Shown: positions 1-7,957 of the stretch, piece by piece
How the letters are laid out: every line of letters starts with the position of its first letter
Position numbering within the stretch: the stretch's first letter is position 1
NCBI GenBank assembly: GCA_964444885.1
Contig: CAYUIZ010000060.1
Span: forward strand, 1 to 18,287
Source: CAYRGQ01 sp964444885
GTDB taxonomy: Bacteria > Bacteroidota > Bacteroidia > Sphingobacteriales > Sphingobacteriaceae
DNA length: 18,287 nt
Reading direction: 5' to 3'
Notes under the pieces: generated by a model
What the model was told of the DNA's origin: nothing
Databases searched by the model: none
Seen by the model: only the letters and a program-made list of their open reading frames with translations
Position numbers and translations under genes: made by a program

Positions 1-1001
1 GGCTTGTGCAGCATGAGTTGCTCGATCGTCGATTCAATTACATGGAAAGGGTATTTATGCGTTAAGAAATGGTGCGGGCTATCGCCCGTTGGGCTCCACT
101 GGTTCGTGCCGTCAGGTGCTGCGGAGAAGGTTCCGGGGCCGTTGATGTAGAAGTACTGGTTTGGGTCGCGTACGGCCACCAGTACGGCGGTTTGATCCCA
201 GGAGGGACGGCTGGTTTCCCCGTCTGGCGCAAAGGTCCTCAGGTTATATTCATAGGCGCTGGCCACCGGACAGGTACCTGTCGAGTCGCTCTGGGCTACT
301 TGCGCTCCCGTGAAAATCCGCGAGCCGATTTCAAAACCGCTGAAAAGGATGGGCGTAGGCCAATTGTCGACCGTATGGGATGCGGCGACTGCATGTTCGT
401 TGATATTGAACTCGATGCCGGAAGGAAAAGCGCCCGCCATGGAAACCAGCTGTTTTACTTTTGCACGTACCAGGTCTACGCCGTTTAGGGGAGAATGATG
501 GTCGCCGTCGGACTTGAGCAGGGCGCTTAGGTTAGACATGAATCCTACGGTCACGATGGTTACGCTGCCATCGGGCTGGTTCGCTAGCGCTTGGCGATAC
601 ACTGTCACGGCATCCGGATATTCCTTGCCTACGAGCTCAGGGCCGAACCGGTAAACGAGCGAGTCGTTCCAGCCGTTGGGCGCCACAAAATCCGGTGCGC
701 CTTCCACCGCACGGCCCACGGGCAAATCTCCCCGTTTAAAGTACTGGTTGAGGAGGTCTATCGTGGGCGCCACGAGTGGATGTGCATCGCTGGCAACGGT
801 AGCCAGAAACGTGCACTCGCCACTATCAGCTAGGGCGTGCAGCATAGCGAGCGCCCCTACATCATCATAGTCCGGCCCCATGTCCGTATCGAAGATAATT
901 GCGGGCGAAGCGGCCCAATCGGGGTTTGTGGCGTTACTACCACAGCCCTGAAAGCCTATCAAAATCGCTGCTGTGGCTAAAAGGATACGCGTATTGTACA
1001 T
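1..1001 (-). CDS. Nucleoside hydrolase (IunH family), lipoprotein, C-terminus cut by window edge
   Basis: The reverse strand stays open for 333 codons from the ATG at 1001 down to the left edge, so only a few C-terminal residues should be missing. The N-terminus is a lipoprotein-type signal (hydrophobic residues 6-17, then GFQGC with Cys20). The nucleoside hydrolase calcium/ribose motif follows: D38-T-D40-M-G-P-D44-Y-D46-D47. Further on come EFNINEHAVAA and WPTPILFSGFEIG, both typical of Bacteroidota members, and a late HHFLTHKYPF stretch. The family cleaves the N-glycosidic bond of nucleosides; a lipid-anchored form would act in the periplasm or at the surface in nucleoside salvage. The substrate cannot be read from the sequence. 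An in-frame ATG at 1010 would add three residues (MIY). No clear ribosome binding site is seen, as is common in this phylum. The family call is firm; the exact start is not. Confidence 0.9.
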   Translation of the reverse strand, partial: MYNTRILLATAAILIGFQGCGSNATNPDWAASPAIIFDTDMGPDYDDVGALAMLHALADSGECTFLATVASDAHPLVAPTIDLLNQYFKRGDLPVGRAVEGAPDFVAPNGWNDSLVYRFGPELVGKEYPDAVTVYRQALANQPDGSVTIVTVGFMSNLSALLKSDGDHHSPLNGVDLVRAKVKQLVSMAGAFPSGIEFNINEHAVAASHTVDNWPTPILFSGFEIGSRIFTGAQVAQSDSTGTCPVASAYEYNLRTFAPDGETSRPSWDQTAVLVAVRDPNQYFYINGPGTFSAAPDGTNQWSPTGDSPHHFLTHKYPFHVIESTIEQLMLHK

Positions 1002-1079
1002 GTATATCATAAGCCAAGCATAAGGGTTAAGACCAGAATAAAATACGTTGCTAGTTTTTATAGACGGCATATAAGCAAA

Positions 1080-1110
1080 CAAAGTTAATGGGGTCTAACC
1101 TGCTGGGCAA
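1080..1110 (-). promoter_or_regulatory. Bacteroidota-type promoter for the nucleoside hydrolase
   Basis: On the reverse strand TTG (1108-1110) is followed by exactly 20 bases and then TAACTTTG (1080-1087), a full match to the Bacteroidota -33/-7 pattern. Transcription would begin near 1073 and leave a leader of about 70 bases before the ATG at 1001. The same TTG-N20-TAnnTTTG spacing recurs upstream of two other genes in this window, which supports the call. Confidence 0.5.
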
Positions 1111-1263
1111 CCCGCACTATACTGTCGCGACCTGTACTGTCCTGTACGGGAAATAGGGGTAGCGTCGATACACACCGATGACTAGGTCGATGGAGGTTTA
1201 TGTTCGATCAGTAGGATTTTTCGCTCTTTTTCAATAGGTGTTTTCCGCATCTTATCAACGAAA

Positions 1264-1293
1264 AAGCGCGTCGTAGGAATGTACGACGCGCTT
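1264..1293 (-). terminator. Intrinsic terminator of the sucAB operon
   Basis: A perfect 12-bp stem (AAGCGCGTCGTA at 1264-1275 with TACGACGCGCTT at 1282-1293) closes a 6-base loop. On the reverse strand the stem runs into TTTTT. It begins 22 bases after the sucB stop codon, the expected place for termination of sucAB. Confidence 0.9.
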
Positions 1294-1315
1294 GTATCTT
1301 TATTGCGGAAAGAGC

Positions 1316-2557
1316 TTATACTTCAAGAAGAAGACGTGCCGGATCCTCCAACAATTGCTTGACCCGAACTAAGAAGCTGACCGACTCCCGGCCATCGATG
1401 ACACGGTGGTCGTAAGATAGGGCCACGTACATCATCGGACGGATGACCACTTGCCCGTTTTCGGCAACGGGACGCTCGATGATATTGTGCATGCCGAGGA
1501 TTGCGGATTGGGGCGCATTGATAATCGGCGTCGACATCATGGAGCCAAACACGCCACCATTGGTGATGGTGAATGTGCCTCCCGTCATCTCTTCGATGCT
1601 CAGCTTGCTGTCGCGGGCTTTGGTAGCCAACACGACGACCTCTTTTTCGATCTCGTGTAGGGCGAGCGACTCCGCATTGCGGATTACCGGAACGACTAAG
1701 CCTTTGGGGGACGAAACGGCAATCGAAATATCGACGAAGTTGCTGTAGACCATCTCGTTTTCCTCAATGCGCGCGTTTACGGCGGGCCATTCGTTGAGTG
1801 CGGTACACACGGCTTTGGCAAAGAAGGACATGAAGCCGAGGCCTACACCGTGTTTTTCTTTAAACGGTTCTTTGTATTTGGCACGCAAGTCCATGATGGG
1901 CTTCATGTTGACCTCGTTGAAGGTGGTCAGCATGGCCGTTTCGTTTTTCACGGCTACCAGTCGTCGCGAGATGGTCTTGCGGAGCGAAGACAGTTTTTCA
2001 CGGCGCTCCTCGCGGGCGCCTGCGGCAGCAGGTGCGGCTGTTGGCTGCGTTGGCGCTGCTGCTGGGGCCTCCGCTTTTGGGGCAGGCTTGTTAGCTTCCG
2101 CTTTTTCCGCATCCGCTTTCGTGATGCGTCCGTCTTTTCCCGTTCCTTCGACGGAGCCCGGATCGATGCCTTTTTCACGCAGTACTTTGGCTGCGGCGGG
2201 CGAGGCCGTGCCCGCAGCGTAGCTATCTTGCTTAGCTGGTGCTGAAGCCGGAGAATCCGCCTGCGCAGTGGCAGGTTGGGCGTCGCTGCTTTCCGTAGCG
2301 GCATCGTCGCCCGCTGGCGCTTCGCCTGCTTCGATGCGGGCCACAAGTGCCCCGATCTCCAGCGTATCGCCTTCCTGGGCAACTATGCGCAAGATGCCTG
2401 CTTTTTCGGCTGGCAGTTCAAATGTCGCTTTGTCGGATTCCAACTCGGCGATATTTTCGTCCATTTGTACGTAGTCGCCGTCTTGCTTTAACCACTGTGA
2501 AAGCGTGACCTCAGCAATGGATTCGCCTACGGCGGGGACTTTGATTTCTATGCTCAT
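1316..2557 (-). CDS. sucB: Dihydrolipoamide succinyltransferase, E2 of 2-oxoglutarate dehydrogenase
   Basis: E2 transfers the succinyl group from the lipoyl arm to CoA and forms the core of the 2-oxoglutarate dehydrogenase complex in the cytoplasm. The 413 residues show the standard order. An N-terminal lipoyl domain (about 1-75) carries the lipoylated lysine in ESDKATFE (K43). An Ala/Pro-rich linker (about 80-115) follows, then the peripheral subunit-binding domain (SPAAAKVLREKGIDP onward, about 120-155). A second Ala/Pro linker leads to the acyltransferase domain (about 185-413). The catalytic motif DHRVIDG has H384 and D388 near the C-terminus. One lipoyl domain and this length fit SucB rather than the E2 of pyruvate dehydrogenase. 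It lies 34 bases downstream of sucA on the same strand, so the two are almost certainly cotranscribed. The start is the ATG that gives MSIEIKVPAVGES. Confidence 0.97.
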   Translation of the reverse strand: MSIEIKVPAVGESIAEVTLSQWLKQDGDYVQMDENIAELESDKATFELPAEKAGILRIVAQEGDTLEIGALVARIEAGEAPAGDDAATESSDAQPATAQADSPASAPAKQDSYAAGTASPAAAKVLREKGIDPGSVEGTGKDGRITKADAEKAEANKPAPKAEAPAAAPTQPTAAPAAAGAREERREKLSSLRKTISRRLVAVKNETAMLTTFNEVNMKPIMDLRAKYKEPFKEKHGVGLGFMSFFAKAVCTALNEWPAVNARIEENEMVYSNFVDISIAVSSPKGLVVPVIRNAESLALHEIEKEVVVLATKARDSKLSIEEMTGGTFTITNGGVFGSMMSTPIINAPQSAILGMHNIIERPVAENGQVVIRPMMYVALSYDHRVIDGRESVSFLVRVKQLLEDPARLLLEV

Positions 2558-2591
2558 CGTGTTGTTTGTGTATGGGTGCTCTGTTTGGTGA

Positions 2592-5390
2592 CTAATCTAC
2601 TTTTGCTGCCTCAGTGACATTTTTCTTAACCTTTTTGCGAACTTCAGGTCCTGCGGACGACGCTTCGAATGCACGGCTGACCAAAGCCAGCTGCTGCGCA
2701 ATGTGCTGTTTTTGATAGCCTGTCGCGGTACTACTGCTCTCCTTTCTGGAAATAATGTCCAGTGTGACGTTCCGGTTGCGCAGTTTGCGGCAGATATACG
2801 GCCATGCGCCCATGTTTTCGGGCTCTTCCTGTACCCAGTAAAAATCCTCCGCATTTTTATACTTGTAGCGGATCGCGCGCAGTTTGTCCATCGGGATGGG
2901 GTAGAGTTGCTCAACGCGCACAACGGCTACGTCCTTACGTTCATCGGCTTGCTGTTTTTCCAGCAAATCGTAATACACCTTGCCCGAGCAGAACAGCACG
3001 CGCTTGACATCGGCCGACTTCACGTAGCTGTCGTCAATTACCTCCTGGAAGGTTGTCTTGGTCGAAAACTCGCTCACGTCGCTGACGACCTTAGGATGCC
3101 TTAGCAAACTCTTCGGTGTGAATACGATCAGCGGCTTGCGGTACTCGCGTTTCAGTTGCCTGCGCAGCACGTGGAAGAAGTTGGCAGGTTTCGTACAATT
3201 GACCACCTGCATGTTATTTTCGGCGCATAGCTCCAAGAAACGCTCGATGCGTGCGGATGAGTGCTCGGGGCCCTGGCCTTCGAAGCCGTGGGGAAGGAGC
3301 AGTACCAGCCCGTTAGATCGCCTCCATTTGGTTTCGGCACTTGAGAGGTATTGGTCAATGATGATTTGTGCACCGTTAAAGAAGTCGCCAAACTGGGCTT
3401 CCCAAATGGTAAGCGCGTGCGGATTGGCCAGCGCGTAACCATACTCAAAGCCCAAAACGCCATATTCCGATAGGTGGGAGTTGTAGATGTTGAACAGGTT
3501 TCCGCCGTTGATTTGACGAAGCGGGACGTATTCCTCTTCTGAATCTTCCAGCGTGATGATCGCGTGACGGTGCGAGAATGTACCGCGTTCTACGTCCTGC
3601 CCACTGATTCGCACGCGCTTTCCTTCGTCTAGCAGGGTTGCGTATGCCATCAGCTCAGCCATGGCCCAGTCGAAAGTTTTCTTTTCGACCATTTTCAGCC
3701 GTTCGTCAAACAGGCGCAGTGTTTTCCTGAAAAACGTTTTGTCTGACGGAAGCGTGCTAATTTCTTTCGCCAACCGCAGGAACGTCGACTGCGAGACGCC
3801 GGTTTTAGCAGGCACGAAAATATCTTCGTACTTCGCGCGGCGAATGCCTGACCATGCGCCGGAGAACATGGGATTTTCCTGATCGATGCTTTCGTCTTCT
3901 TTCGATTCGTCTAGCCGTTGCTGCAACAGCGCGCGGAAATTCTTTTCCATCTCCTGCGCCAAGTTGGCGTCTACGCTACCGTTCTCAAGAAGCTGTTTGT
4001 TATAGATTTCCCGCGGGTTGGGGTGCTTTTCAATGCTCTTGTATAGCAACGGCTGCGTGAACTTCGGCTCGTCTGCTTCGTTGTGCCCATAGCGGCGGTA
4101 GCAGAGCAAGTCGATAAATACGTCCGTGTTGTATCGCTGGCGGTATTCAACGGCCAAGTTGATTGCGTAGACTAAAGCCTCGGCATCGTCGCCATTTACG
4201 TGGAACACGGGCGAAAGCGTTACCTTGGCGATGTCCGTGCAATAAGTCGACGAGCGTCCGTCGCGGAAGTTTGTCGTAAATCCGACTTGGTTGTTGACAA
4301 CGATATGAATCGTGCCACCCGTTTTGAACCCTTCCAGTTTCGACATCTGAATGACCTCATACACGATGCCTTGCGCGGCGATGGCTGCATCACCATGGAT
4401 TAGAATCGGAGCAATCCGGTTTGGATCACCGCCATATTTCATGTCGATCTTGGAACGCACAATGCCTTCGACGACCGGATCCACAGTCTCCAGGTGAGAT
4501 GGGTTGGGGACCAGGCTCAGGTGCACGTCCTTACCGCCATGCGTCTTGATGTCCGTTGAAAAGCCCAAGTGGTACTTGACGTCGCCGCCAAAATCCTGTT
4601 GGGGATCGTCGCTGTATGTTTTTCCTTCAAATTCGGAGAACACGCTTTCGTACGACTTGCCCATGATGTTGGTTAGTACGTTGAGGCGGCCCCGGTGCGC
4701 CATGCCGAGGACGAACTCTTCGATGCCTAAGTCGGCACCACGGTTAATAACCGAGTCAAGCGCAGGGATCAGGCTTTCGGCGCCTTCCAGCGAAAAACGC
4801 TTCTGTCCGAGGAATTTGGTGCCCAGGAAGTTTTCGAATACGACAGCTTCATTCAGCTTTTGCAAAATCCGTTTTTTCTTCTCCAGCGAAAAGTTGGGCG
4901 TATTGCGCTCGATTTCCATCCGTGTGGTCAGCCATTTTACTTTTTCAGGATGGCGTACGAAAAAGAATTCCGCACCGATGGAACCGCAGTAGGTGTCTTC
5001 TACCAGCTGGCGGATCTCGCGTAGGGTAGCTGGCCCGAGGCCGACTTCTACACCCGCATTGAAAACGGTGTCCATGTCGTCTTCAGACAGGCCGAAGGTG
5101 GCCAATTCCTTGCCGGGGAAGTACTTCCTCCGTTGCCGCACCGGGTTAGTTTGGGTAAATAAATGCCCACGGTCGCGGTAGCCATTGATCATGTTGAGGA
5201 CGTTAATCTCCTTCAATACATGGTCTGGTGCCACATTAGACTGCTCCGAGGCCCCGTTTTGACCAAAATCGAATCCTTCGAAGAACTTCTGCCAGCCGAA
5301 ATCAACCGAGTCCTTATCATCTTTGTACGCGTGGTACAGTGAATCGATATAGGCCGGATCGGCATTGCTTATATATGAAAACTTGCTCAT
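2592..5390 (-). CDS. sucA: 2-oxoglutarate dehydrogenase E1 component
   Basis: This thiamine-diphosphate enzyme decarboxylates 2-oxoglutarate and succinylates the lipoyl group of SucB, a TCA-cycle step in the cytoplasm. At 932 residues it matches the usual length of about 930. The N-terminal segment (ADPAYIDSLYHAYKDD) is the E1o-type E2-binding region. The thiamine-binding half holds HGDAAIAAQG (about 332-341), NNQVGFTTNFRDGRSSTYCTD and YRRYGHNEADEP, all signatures of E1o. The C-terminal half has the transketolase-like region (GFEYGYAL, WEAQFGDF, HGFEGQGPEHSSARIERFL) and the end VEQLYPIP...WVQEEPENMGAW. The reading frame is intact. The ATG at 5390 gives the conserved start MSKFSYISNADP. A TAACTTTG box lies just upstream, and sucB follows directly. 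Confidence 0.98.
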   Translation of the reverse strand: MSKFSYISNADPAYIDSLYHAYKDDKDSVDFGWQKFFEGFDFGQNGASEQSNVAPDHVLKEINVLNMINGYRDRGHLFTQTNPVRQRRKYFPGKELATFGLSEDDMDTVFNAGVEVGLGPATLREIRQLVEDTYCGSIGAEFFFVRHPEKVKWLTTRMEIERNTPNFSLEKKKRILQKLNEAVVFENFLGTKFLGQKRFSLEGAESLIPALDSVINRGADLGIEEFVLGMAHRGRLNVLTNIMGKSYESVFSEFEGKTYSDDPQQDFGGDVKYHLGFSTDIKTHGGKDVHLSLVPNPSHLETVDPVVEGIVRSKIDMKYGGDPNRIAPILIHGDAAIAAQGIVYEVIQMSKLEGFKTGGTIHIVVNNQVGFTTNFRDGRSSTYCTDIAKVTLSPVFHVNGDDAEALVYAINLAVEYRQRYNTDVFIDLLCYRRYGHNEADEPKFTQPLLYKSIEKHPNPREIYNKQLLENGSVDANLAQEMEKNFRALLQQRLDESKEDESIDQENPMFSGAWSGIRRAKYEDIFVPAKTGVSQSTFLRLAKEISTLPSDKTFFRKTLRLFDERLKMVEKKTFDWAMAELMAYATLLDEGKRVRISGQDVERGTFSHRHAIITLEDSEEEYVPLRQINGGNLFNIYNSHLSEYGVLGFEYGYALANPHALTIWEAQFGDFFNGAQIIIDQYLSSAETKWRRSNGLVLLLPHGFEGQGPEHSSARIERFLELCAENNMQVVNCTKPANFFHVLRRQLKREYRKPLIVFTPKSLLRHPKVVSDVSEFSTKTTFQEVIDDSYVKSADVKRVLFCSGKVYYDLLEKQQADERKDVAVVRVEQLYPIPMDKLRAIRYKYKNAEDFYWVQEEPENMGAWPYICRKLRNRNVTLDIISRKESSSTATGYQKQHIAQQLALVSRAFEASSAGPEVRKKVKKNVTEAAKVD

Positions 5391-5415
5391 TTGTTTTATT
5401 ATACGAAAAGGTACA

Positions 5416-5423
5416 CAAAGTTA
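5416..5423 (-). promoter_or_regulatory. Candidate -7 element of the sucAB promoter
   Basis: TAACTTTG on the reverse strand lies 25 bases upstream of the sucA ATG and fits the Bacteroidota TAnnTTTG element. No good TTG is present at the expected -33 distance, so this is a half-supported promoter. Confidence 0.35.
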
Positions 5424-5522
5424 TAAATTATTGCTGCATGCCATAGCATACTCGTGCAAATTTACGGCCAAACCGGCATCGCGGACGGAATCTCTTTTTT
5501 CTTGCGCGGTTCACCACCGGGG

Positions 5523-6770
5523 CTAATCCGCCAATAGCGAAAGCGACGGCTCCAGCCGGCGGATAAGCCGTTGCAGGTCTGCTGGCTTGTTTTCGCGCTG
5601 GCTGCTTCCTACGCCGGCAATGTGCGCCCAATTGCCATAGTTGTTGGCGGGAGTGTAATCAATCAGCTTTTCTTCAAACCACGCCGCGCCACGAAGCCAG
5701 GGGATACGGAGTTCCTGTGTCAGGTAGGAGGCCACAAGGACGCGCAGCTCGTCGGGCATCCATCCGGAGGTGTTCAGCTGGCGCATGCCGTAGTCGACGA
5801 GCGGCTCGCCCGTGCGGGCGGTTTTCCATTGTTCGAAGCGCTCGTCGTTATCGTCTGGGTCGTATGGGATATCGTCTGCCAGACCCTGGGGGTGGAAGAA
5901 TCGATTGCCGTGTTTCTTGAACATAAACCGGTAATAGTCGCGCCAAAGGAGCCTCAGTATATTCGCGTCGACTTGTTTCTTTCCCAGCCACGCTTCGGCA
6001 GCTTTCACTTTATGGAAAAACAAGTTGGGTGAGAGTGCGCCAACCGCGATGTGCGGCGATAGCAGGCTGTACGCAGGGGCGTTATGCGGCTCGCTGAGGT
6101 ATGTGGCTAGGGCTTGCAGCGCAGCGTCTTCGCCCCCGCGAACCGGCAATTCACTTGCGTGCGCTACTTCTTCTTTGGTATAACCCAATTGGGTAAGCGT
6201 AGGCACGGCGGTTGCCTCCACATCAGTAGGCAATACGACTGCGCCCGGGTTGGGCAGGGTAGGGCGGATGCTGCTCTCGCGTTCGGCTTTCTTGCGAAAT
6301 GTAGCAAAGGCATCCGGAATGTCTTTGATGGGAAAAGGGAGGTCTTCCTTGTGGTACAGCGTGTGCCCGATATAGTGCCGTAGGTTAATCTGTTGCCCCC
6401 ACAATGCTTCCTCTACCCACGTGGATACTTGGGTTTCCTCGAAAGCTACCTCGCGGTGGTGGTACACTTCGTCTGCTTGGTGACGTCGGGTGAGCTCAGG
6501 CAGGATTTCTTCGGGCTTGCCCACAGCAACGAATAGGTCACTTCCGGATTGCTGCAGCGCACGTTTCAGCGCGGCAACGGTTTCGAGTAGAAACGCGGCC
6601 CGCAATACCCCGGTTTTTCGGGTGCCGAACAGCCCTTCGCCAAAGTGCCTTGGGTCAAAGCAGTACACGGGAATCACTTCGTTTCCATGCTCGGTAGCAC
6701 GAAGCAGCACTTCATTGTCATGGATACGCAAGTCGTTCCTAAACCAAGCTATAATAGTCTTCCCCCTCAT
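5523..6770 (-). CDS. DASH-type cryptochrome / deoxyribodipyrimidine photolyase
   Basis: This is a flavin-dependent photolyase/cryptochrome of 415 residues; the DASH group repairs cyclobutane pyrimidine dimers mainly in single-stranded DNA using blue light. The N-terminal alpha/beta photolyase domain starts with TIIAWFRNDLRIHDNEVLL. It contains FDPRHFGEGLFGTRKTGVLRA written across the usual DASH position, and the FAD domain has LLWRDYYRFMFKKHGNRFF, LNTSGWMPDELR, ASYLTQEL and NNYGNWAHIAGVGS. The start chosen is the ATG at 6770, because AGGAG (6777-6781) sits 6 bases upstream. A TTG at 6809 would extend the frame but lies inside the promoter -7 box. Oddity: after IAGVGSSQREN the end differs from the usual DASH NRYFN-type tail and stops early; other frames do not restore it. 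The gene lies upstream of sucA on the same strand but has its own likely promoter. Confidence 0.9.
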   Translation of the reverse strand: MRGKTIIAWFRNDLRIHDNEVLLRATEHGNEVIPVYCFDPRHFGEGLFGTRKTGVLRAAFLLETVAALKRALQQSGSDLFVAVGKPEEILPELTRRHQADEVYHHREVAFEETQVSTWVEEALWGQQINLRHYIGHTLYHKEDLPFPIKDIPDAFATFRKKAERESSIRPTLPNPGAVVLPTDVEATAVPTLTQLGYTKEEVAHASELPVRGGEDAALQALATYLSEPHNAPAYSLLSPHIAVGALSPNLFFHKVKAAEAWLGKKQVDANILRLLWRDYYRFMFKKHGNRFFHPQGLADDIPYDPDDNDERFEQWKTARTGEPLVDYGMRQLNTSGWMPDELRVLVASYLTQELRIPWLRGAAWFEEKLIDYTPANNYGNWAHIAGVGSSQRENKPADLQRLIRRLEPSLSLLAD

Positions 6771-6776
6771 ATTACG

Positions 6777-6781
6777 CTCCT
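6777..6781 (-). promoter_or_regulatory. Shine-Dalgarno site that fixes the photolyase start
   Basis: AGGAG on the reverse strand is 6 bases from the ATG at 6770. It is one of few clear ribosome binding sites in this window and decides against the upstream TTG at 6809. Confidence 0.7.
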
Positions 6782-6806
6782 GTAAACGGTATGTCACTAA
6801 ATGGTA

Positions 6807-6814
6807 CAAATATA
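6807..6814 (-). promoter_or_regulatory. Candidate -7 element of the photolyase promoter
   Basis: TATATTTG on the reverse strand matches TAnnTTTG and gives a leader of about 30 bases before the ATG at 6770. There is no clear TTG at the -33 position. Confidence 0.4.
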
Positions 6815-6988
6815 GATTTTTAATGCACGAAAGTGGCTATTTTGGGGGGTATAGGCCAAATATTGACAATAAATATACAATTGCCGGGCGGGGGCGGCCA
6901 TTTGCATCAGTGTTGCCGAGCGTCGGGATTTTTTTTAGAATTCGATAAACTTATTGGCAGCAAATCTGTACTTATATTATTATCGTGT

Positions 6989-6996
6989 TATTTTTG
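6989..6996 (+). promoter_or_regulatory. Candidate promoter -7 element for the SDR pair
   Basis: TATTTTTG matches TAnnTTTG. At 20 bases upstream is CTG (6966-6968), one mismatch from the TTG of the -33 element. Transcription would start near 7003, about 25 bases before the ATG at 7028. Confidence 0.4.
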
Positions 6997-7027
6997 CAGG
7001 AATGAATAACTTGGGGGTGTGTAGAAC

Positions 7028-7957
7028 ATGGATGTACTGATAACCGGCCTTAACAATTACTTGGCACAGGACGTAGCTATTTGTTTGGCGACGTATGATT
7101 ACCGAGTCACGTGCTTGGTGCGCAATAAGCGCCATGTGAGTCGCGTGGCCGAGGGCAAGTACGGGATTAATCTGGTGGAAGCAAACCTGTTTCGTGAGGT
7201 GAAGGATGTTCGGATATCGGCCCAAACCAACGTAGGTTTCTTTTTCAGCCAGTCGCCGGTTAATGATTCCGAATTGCGCATCAGCATGGATATGCTAGCC
7301 CTTGACCGCTATTTAGACATCTTGCGGCAGGCCAATTGCGAGCACTTGATTTACGTCACCAAGCTCTTGGACGACGGCCGTTTGCATCTGATCCGTCGGC
7401 ACCTTTTCAATTCGGGTTTTACGCACACCATCGTCCGCGTGAGCAACATTATCGGCAAAGGCTCATCGCTGATGCGGGTTTTCTCGCGCTTGGAACGCCG
7501 GCCGCTGATCATGTTCTCCAAAGAATTCGAAACCAACAGTTGCCAGCCGGTGGCCCTGTCCGATGTCTGCCGCATTCTGCATGGCATCATGCTCGACCCG
7601 CAAGCTTACGGCCAGGTACTCGATATCGGTGGCAAGGAAGTAATGACATATCGGGCTATGTTTGAGCGGTATTTGAAGGTCATCAACCGCCCACGACCGG
7701 CGTTTCGGCTGCCCTTGCGCAGTTCGCGCGTCACATCGTTCGTTTACCGCTATTTTTATCGCCTAGAACACGACTTGGTCGAAGCATTAGAAGCTAACAT
7801 CGGCCACGATGTGGTGTGCAAGCATGGGAAGCTGGCGTTGCAGCTTCCCCTGGAAATGGTTCCGTTCGACGATGCGGTCAGGCAGGCGTTAGGCATCCCC
7901 GACAAAGGCAGGAACACCGGCCGGAAAACCAAAAACTTTTCACTATCGGATGAATAA
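7028..7957 (+). CDS. Atypical SDR / NmrA-like NAD(P)-binding protein with degenerate glycine motif
   Basis: The 309 residues have the layout of the atypical short-chain dehydrogenase group (NmrA/epimerase-like). There is an N-terminal beta-alpha unit (MDVLITGLNNYLAQDVA), a basic strand end (TCLVRNKRH) and an acidic loop (LVEANLFRE). The later segment VALSDVCRILHGIMLDP...GQVLDIGGKEVMTYRAMFERY is typical of the C-terminal part of such proteins. The usual TGxxGxxG is T6-G7-L-N-N10-Y-L-A13: only the first glycine is kept. No YxxxK catalytic pair is evident. Dinucleotide binding may therefore be altered or lost, and a binding or regulatory role is possible (inference). Its stop overlaps the start of the next gene by 8 bases, so the two are likely translationally coupled. 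The substrate is unknown. Confidence 0.75.
   Translation: MDVLITGLNNYLAQDVAICLATYDYRVTCLVRNKRHVSRVAEGKYGINLVEANLFREVKDVRISAQTNVGFFFSQSPVNDSELRISMDMLALDRYLDILRQANCEHLIYVTKLLDDGRLHLIRRHLFNSGFTHTIVRVSNIIGKGSSLMRVFSRLERRPLIMFSKEFETNSCQPVALSDVCRILHGIMLDPQAYGQVLDIGGKEVMTYRAMFERYLKVINRPRPAFRLPLRSSRVTSFVYRYFYRLEHDLVEALEANIGHDVVCKHGKLALQLPLEMVPFDDAVRQALGIPDKGRNTGRKTKNFSLSDE

Larger units (their letters stand above)
1011..1315. other. Intergenic region between sucB and the nucleoside hydrolase
   Basis: This 305-base gap holds the sucAB terminator (1264-1293) and the nucleoside hydrolase promoter (1080-1110). Just upstream of the -33 element are two copies of TACTGTC (1120-1126 and 1135-1141, 15 bp apart) and two of CCTGTAC (1131-1137 and 1141-1147). 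I see no convincing small gene or RNA in the rest. Confidence 0.6.

Noticed and set aside
5428..5631. 67-codon reverse-strand reading frame overlapping the photolyase end, as sign of a frameshift
   Set aside because: Its translation is low-complexity Ala/Arg-rich with no photolyase tail motif.
6771..6809. Longer photolyase starting at the TTG at 6809
   Set aside because: The TTG lies inside the TATATTTG promoter box, and the ATG at 6770 has a good AGGAG and starts right at the conserved domain.
6916..6936. CCGA-GCG-TCGG followed by eight T, like a terminator
   Set aside because: The stem has only 4 bp, and there is no forward-strand gene upstream for it to terminate.
7001..7039. 12-codon leader ORF starting MNNLGVC before the SDR gene
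   Set aside because: It overlaps the real start, has no ribosome binding site, and shows no regulatory codon pattern.
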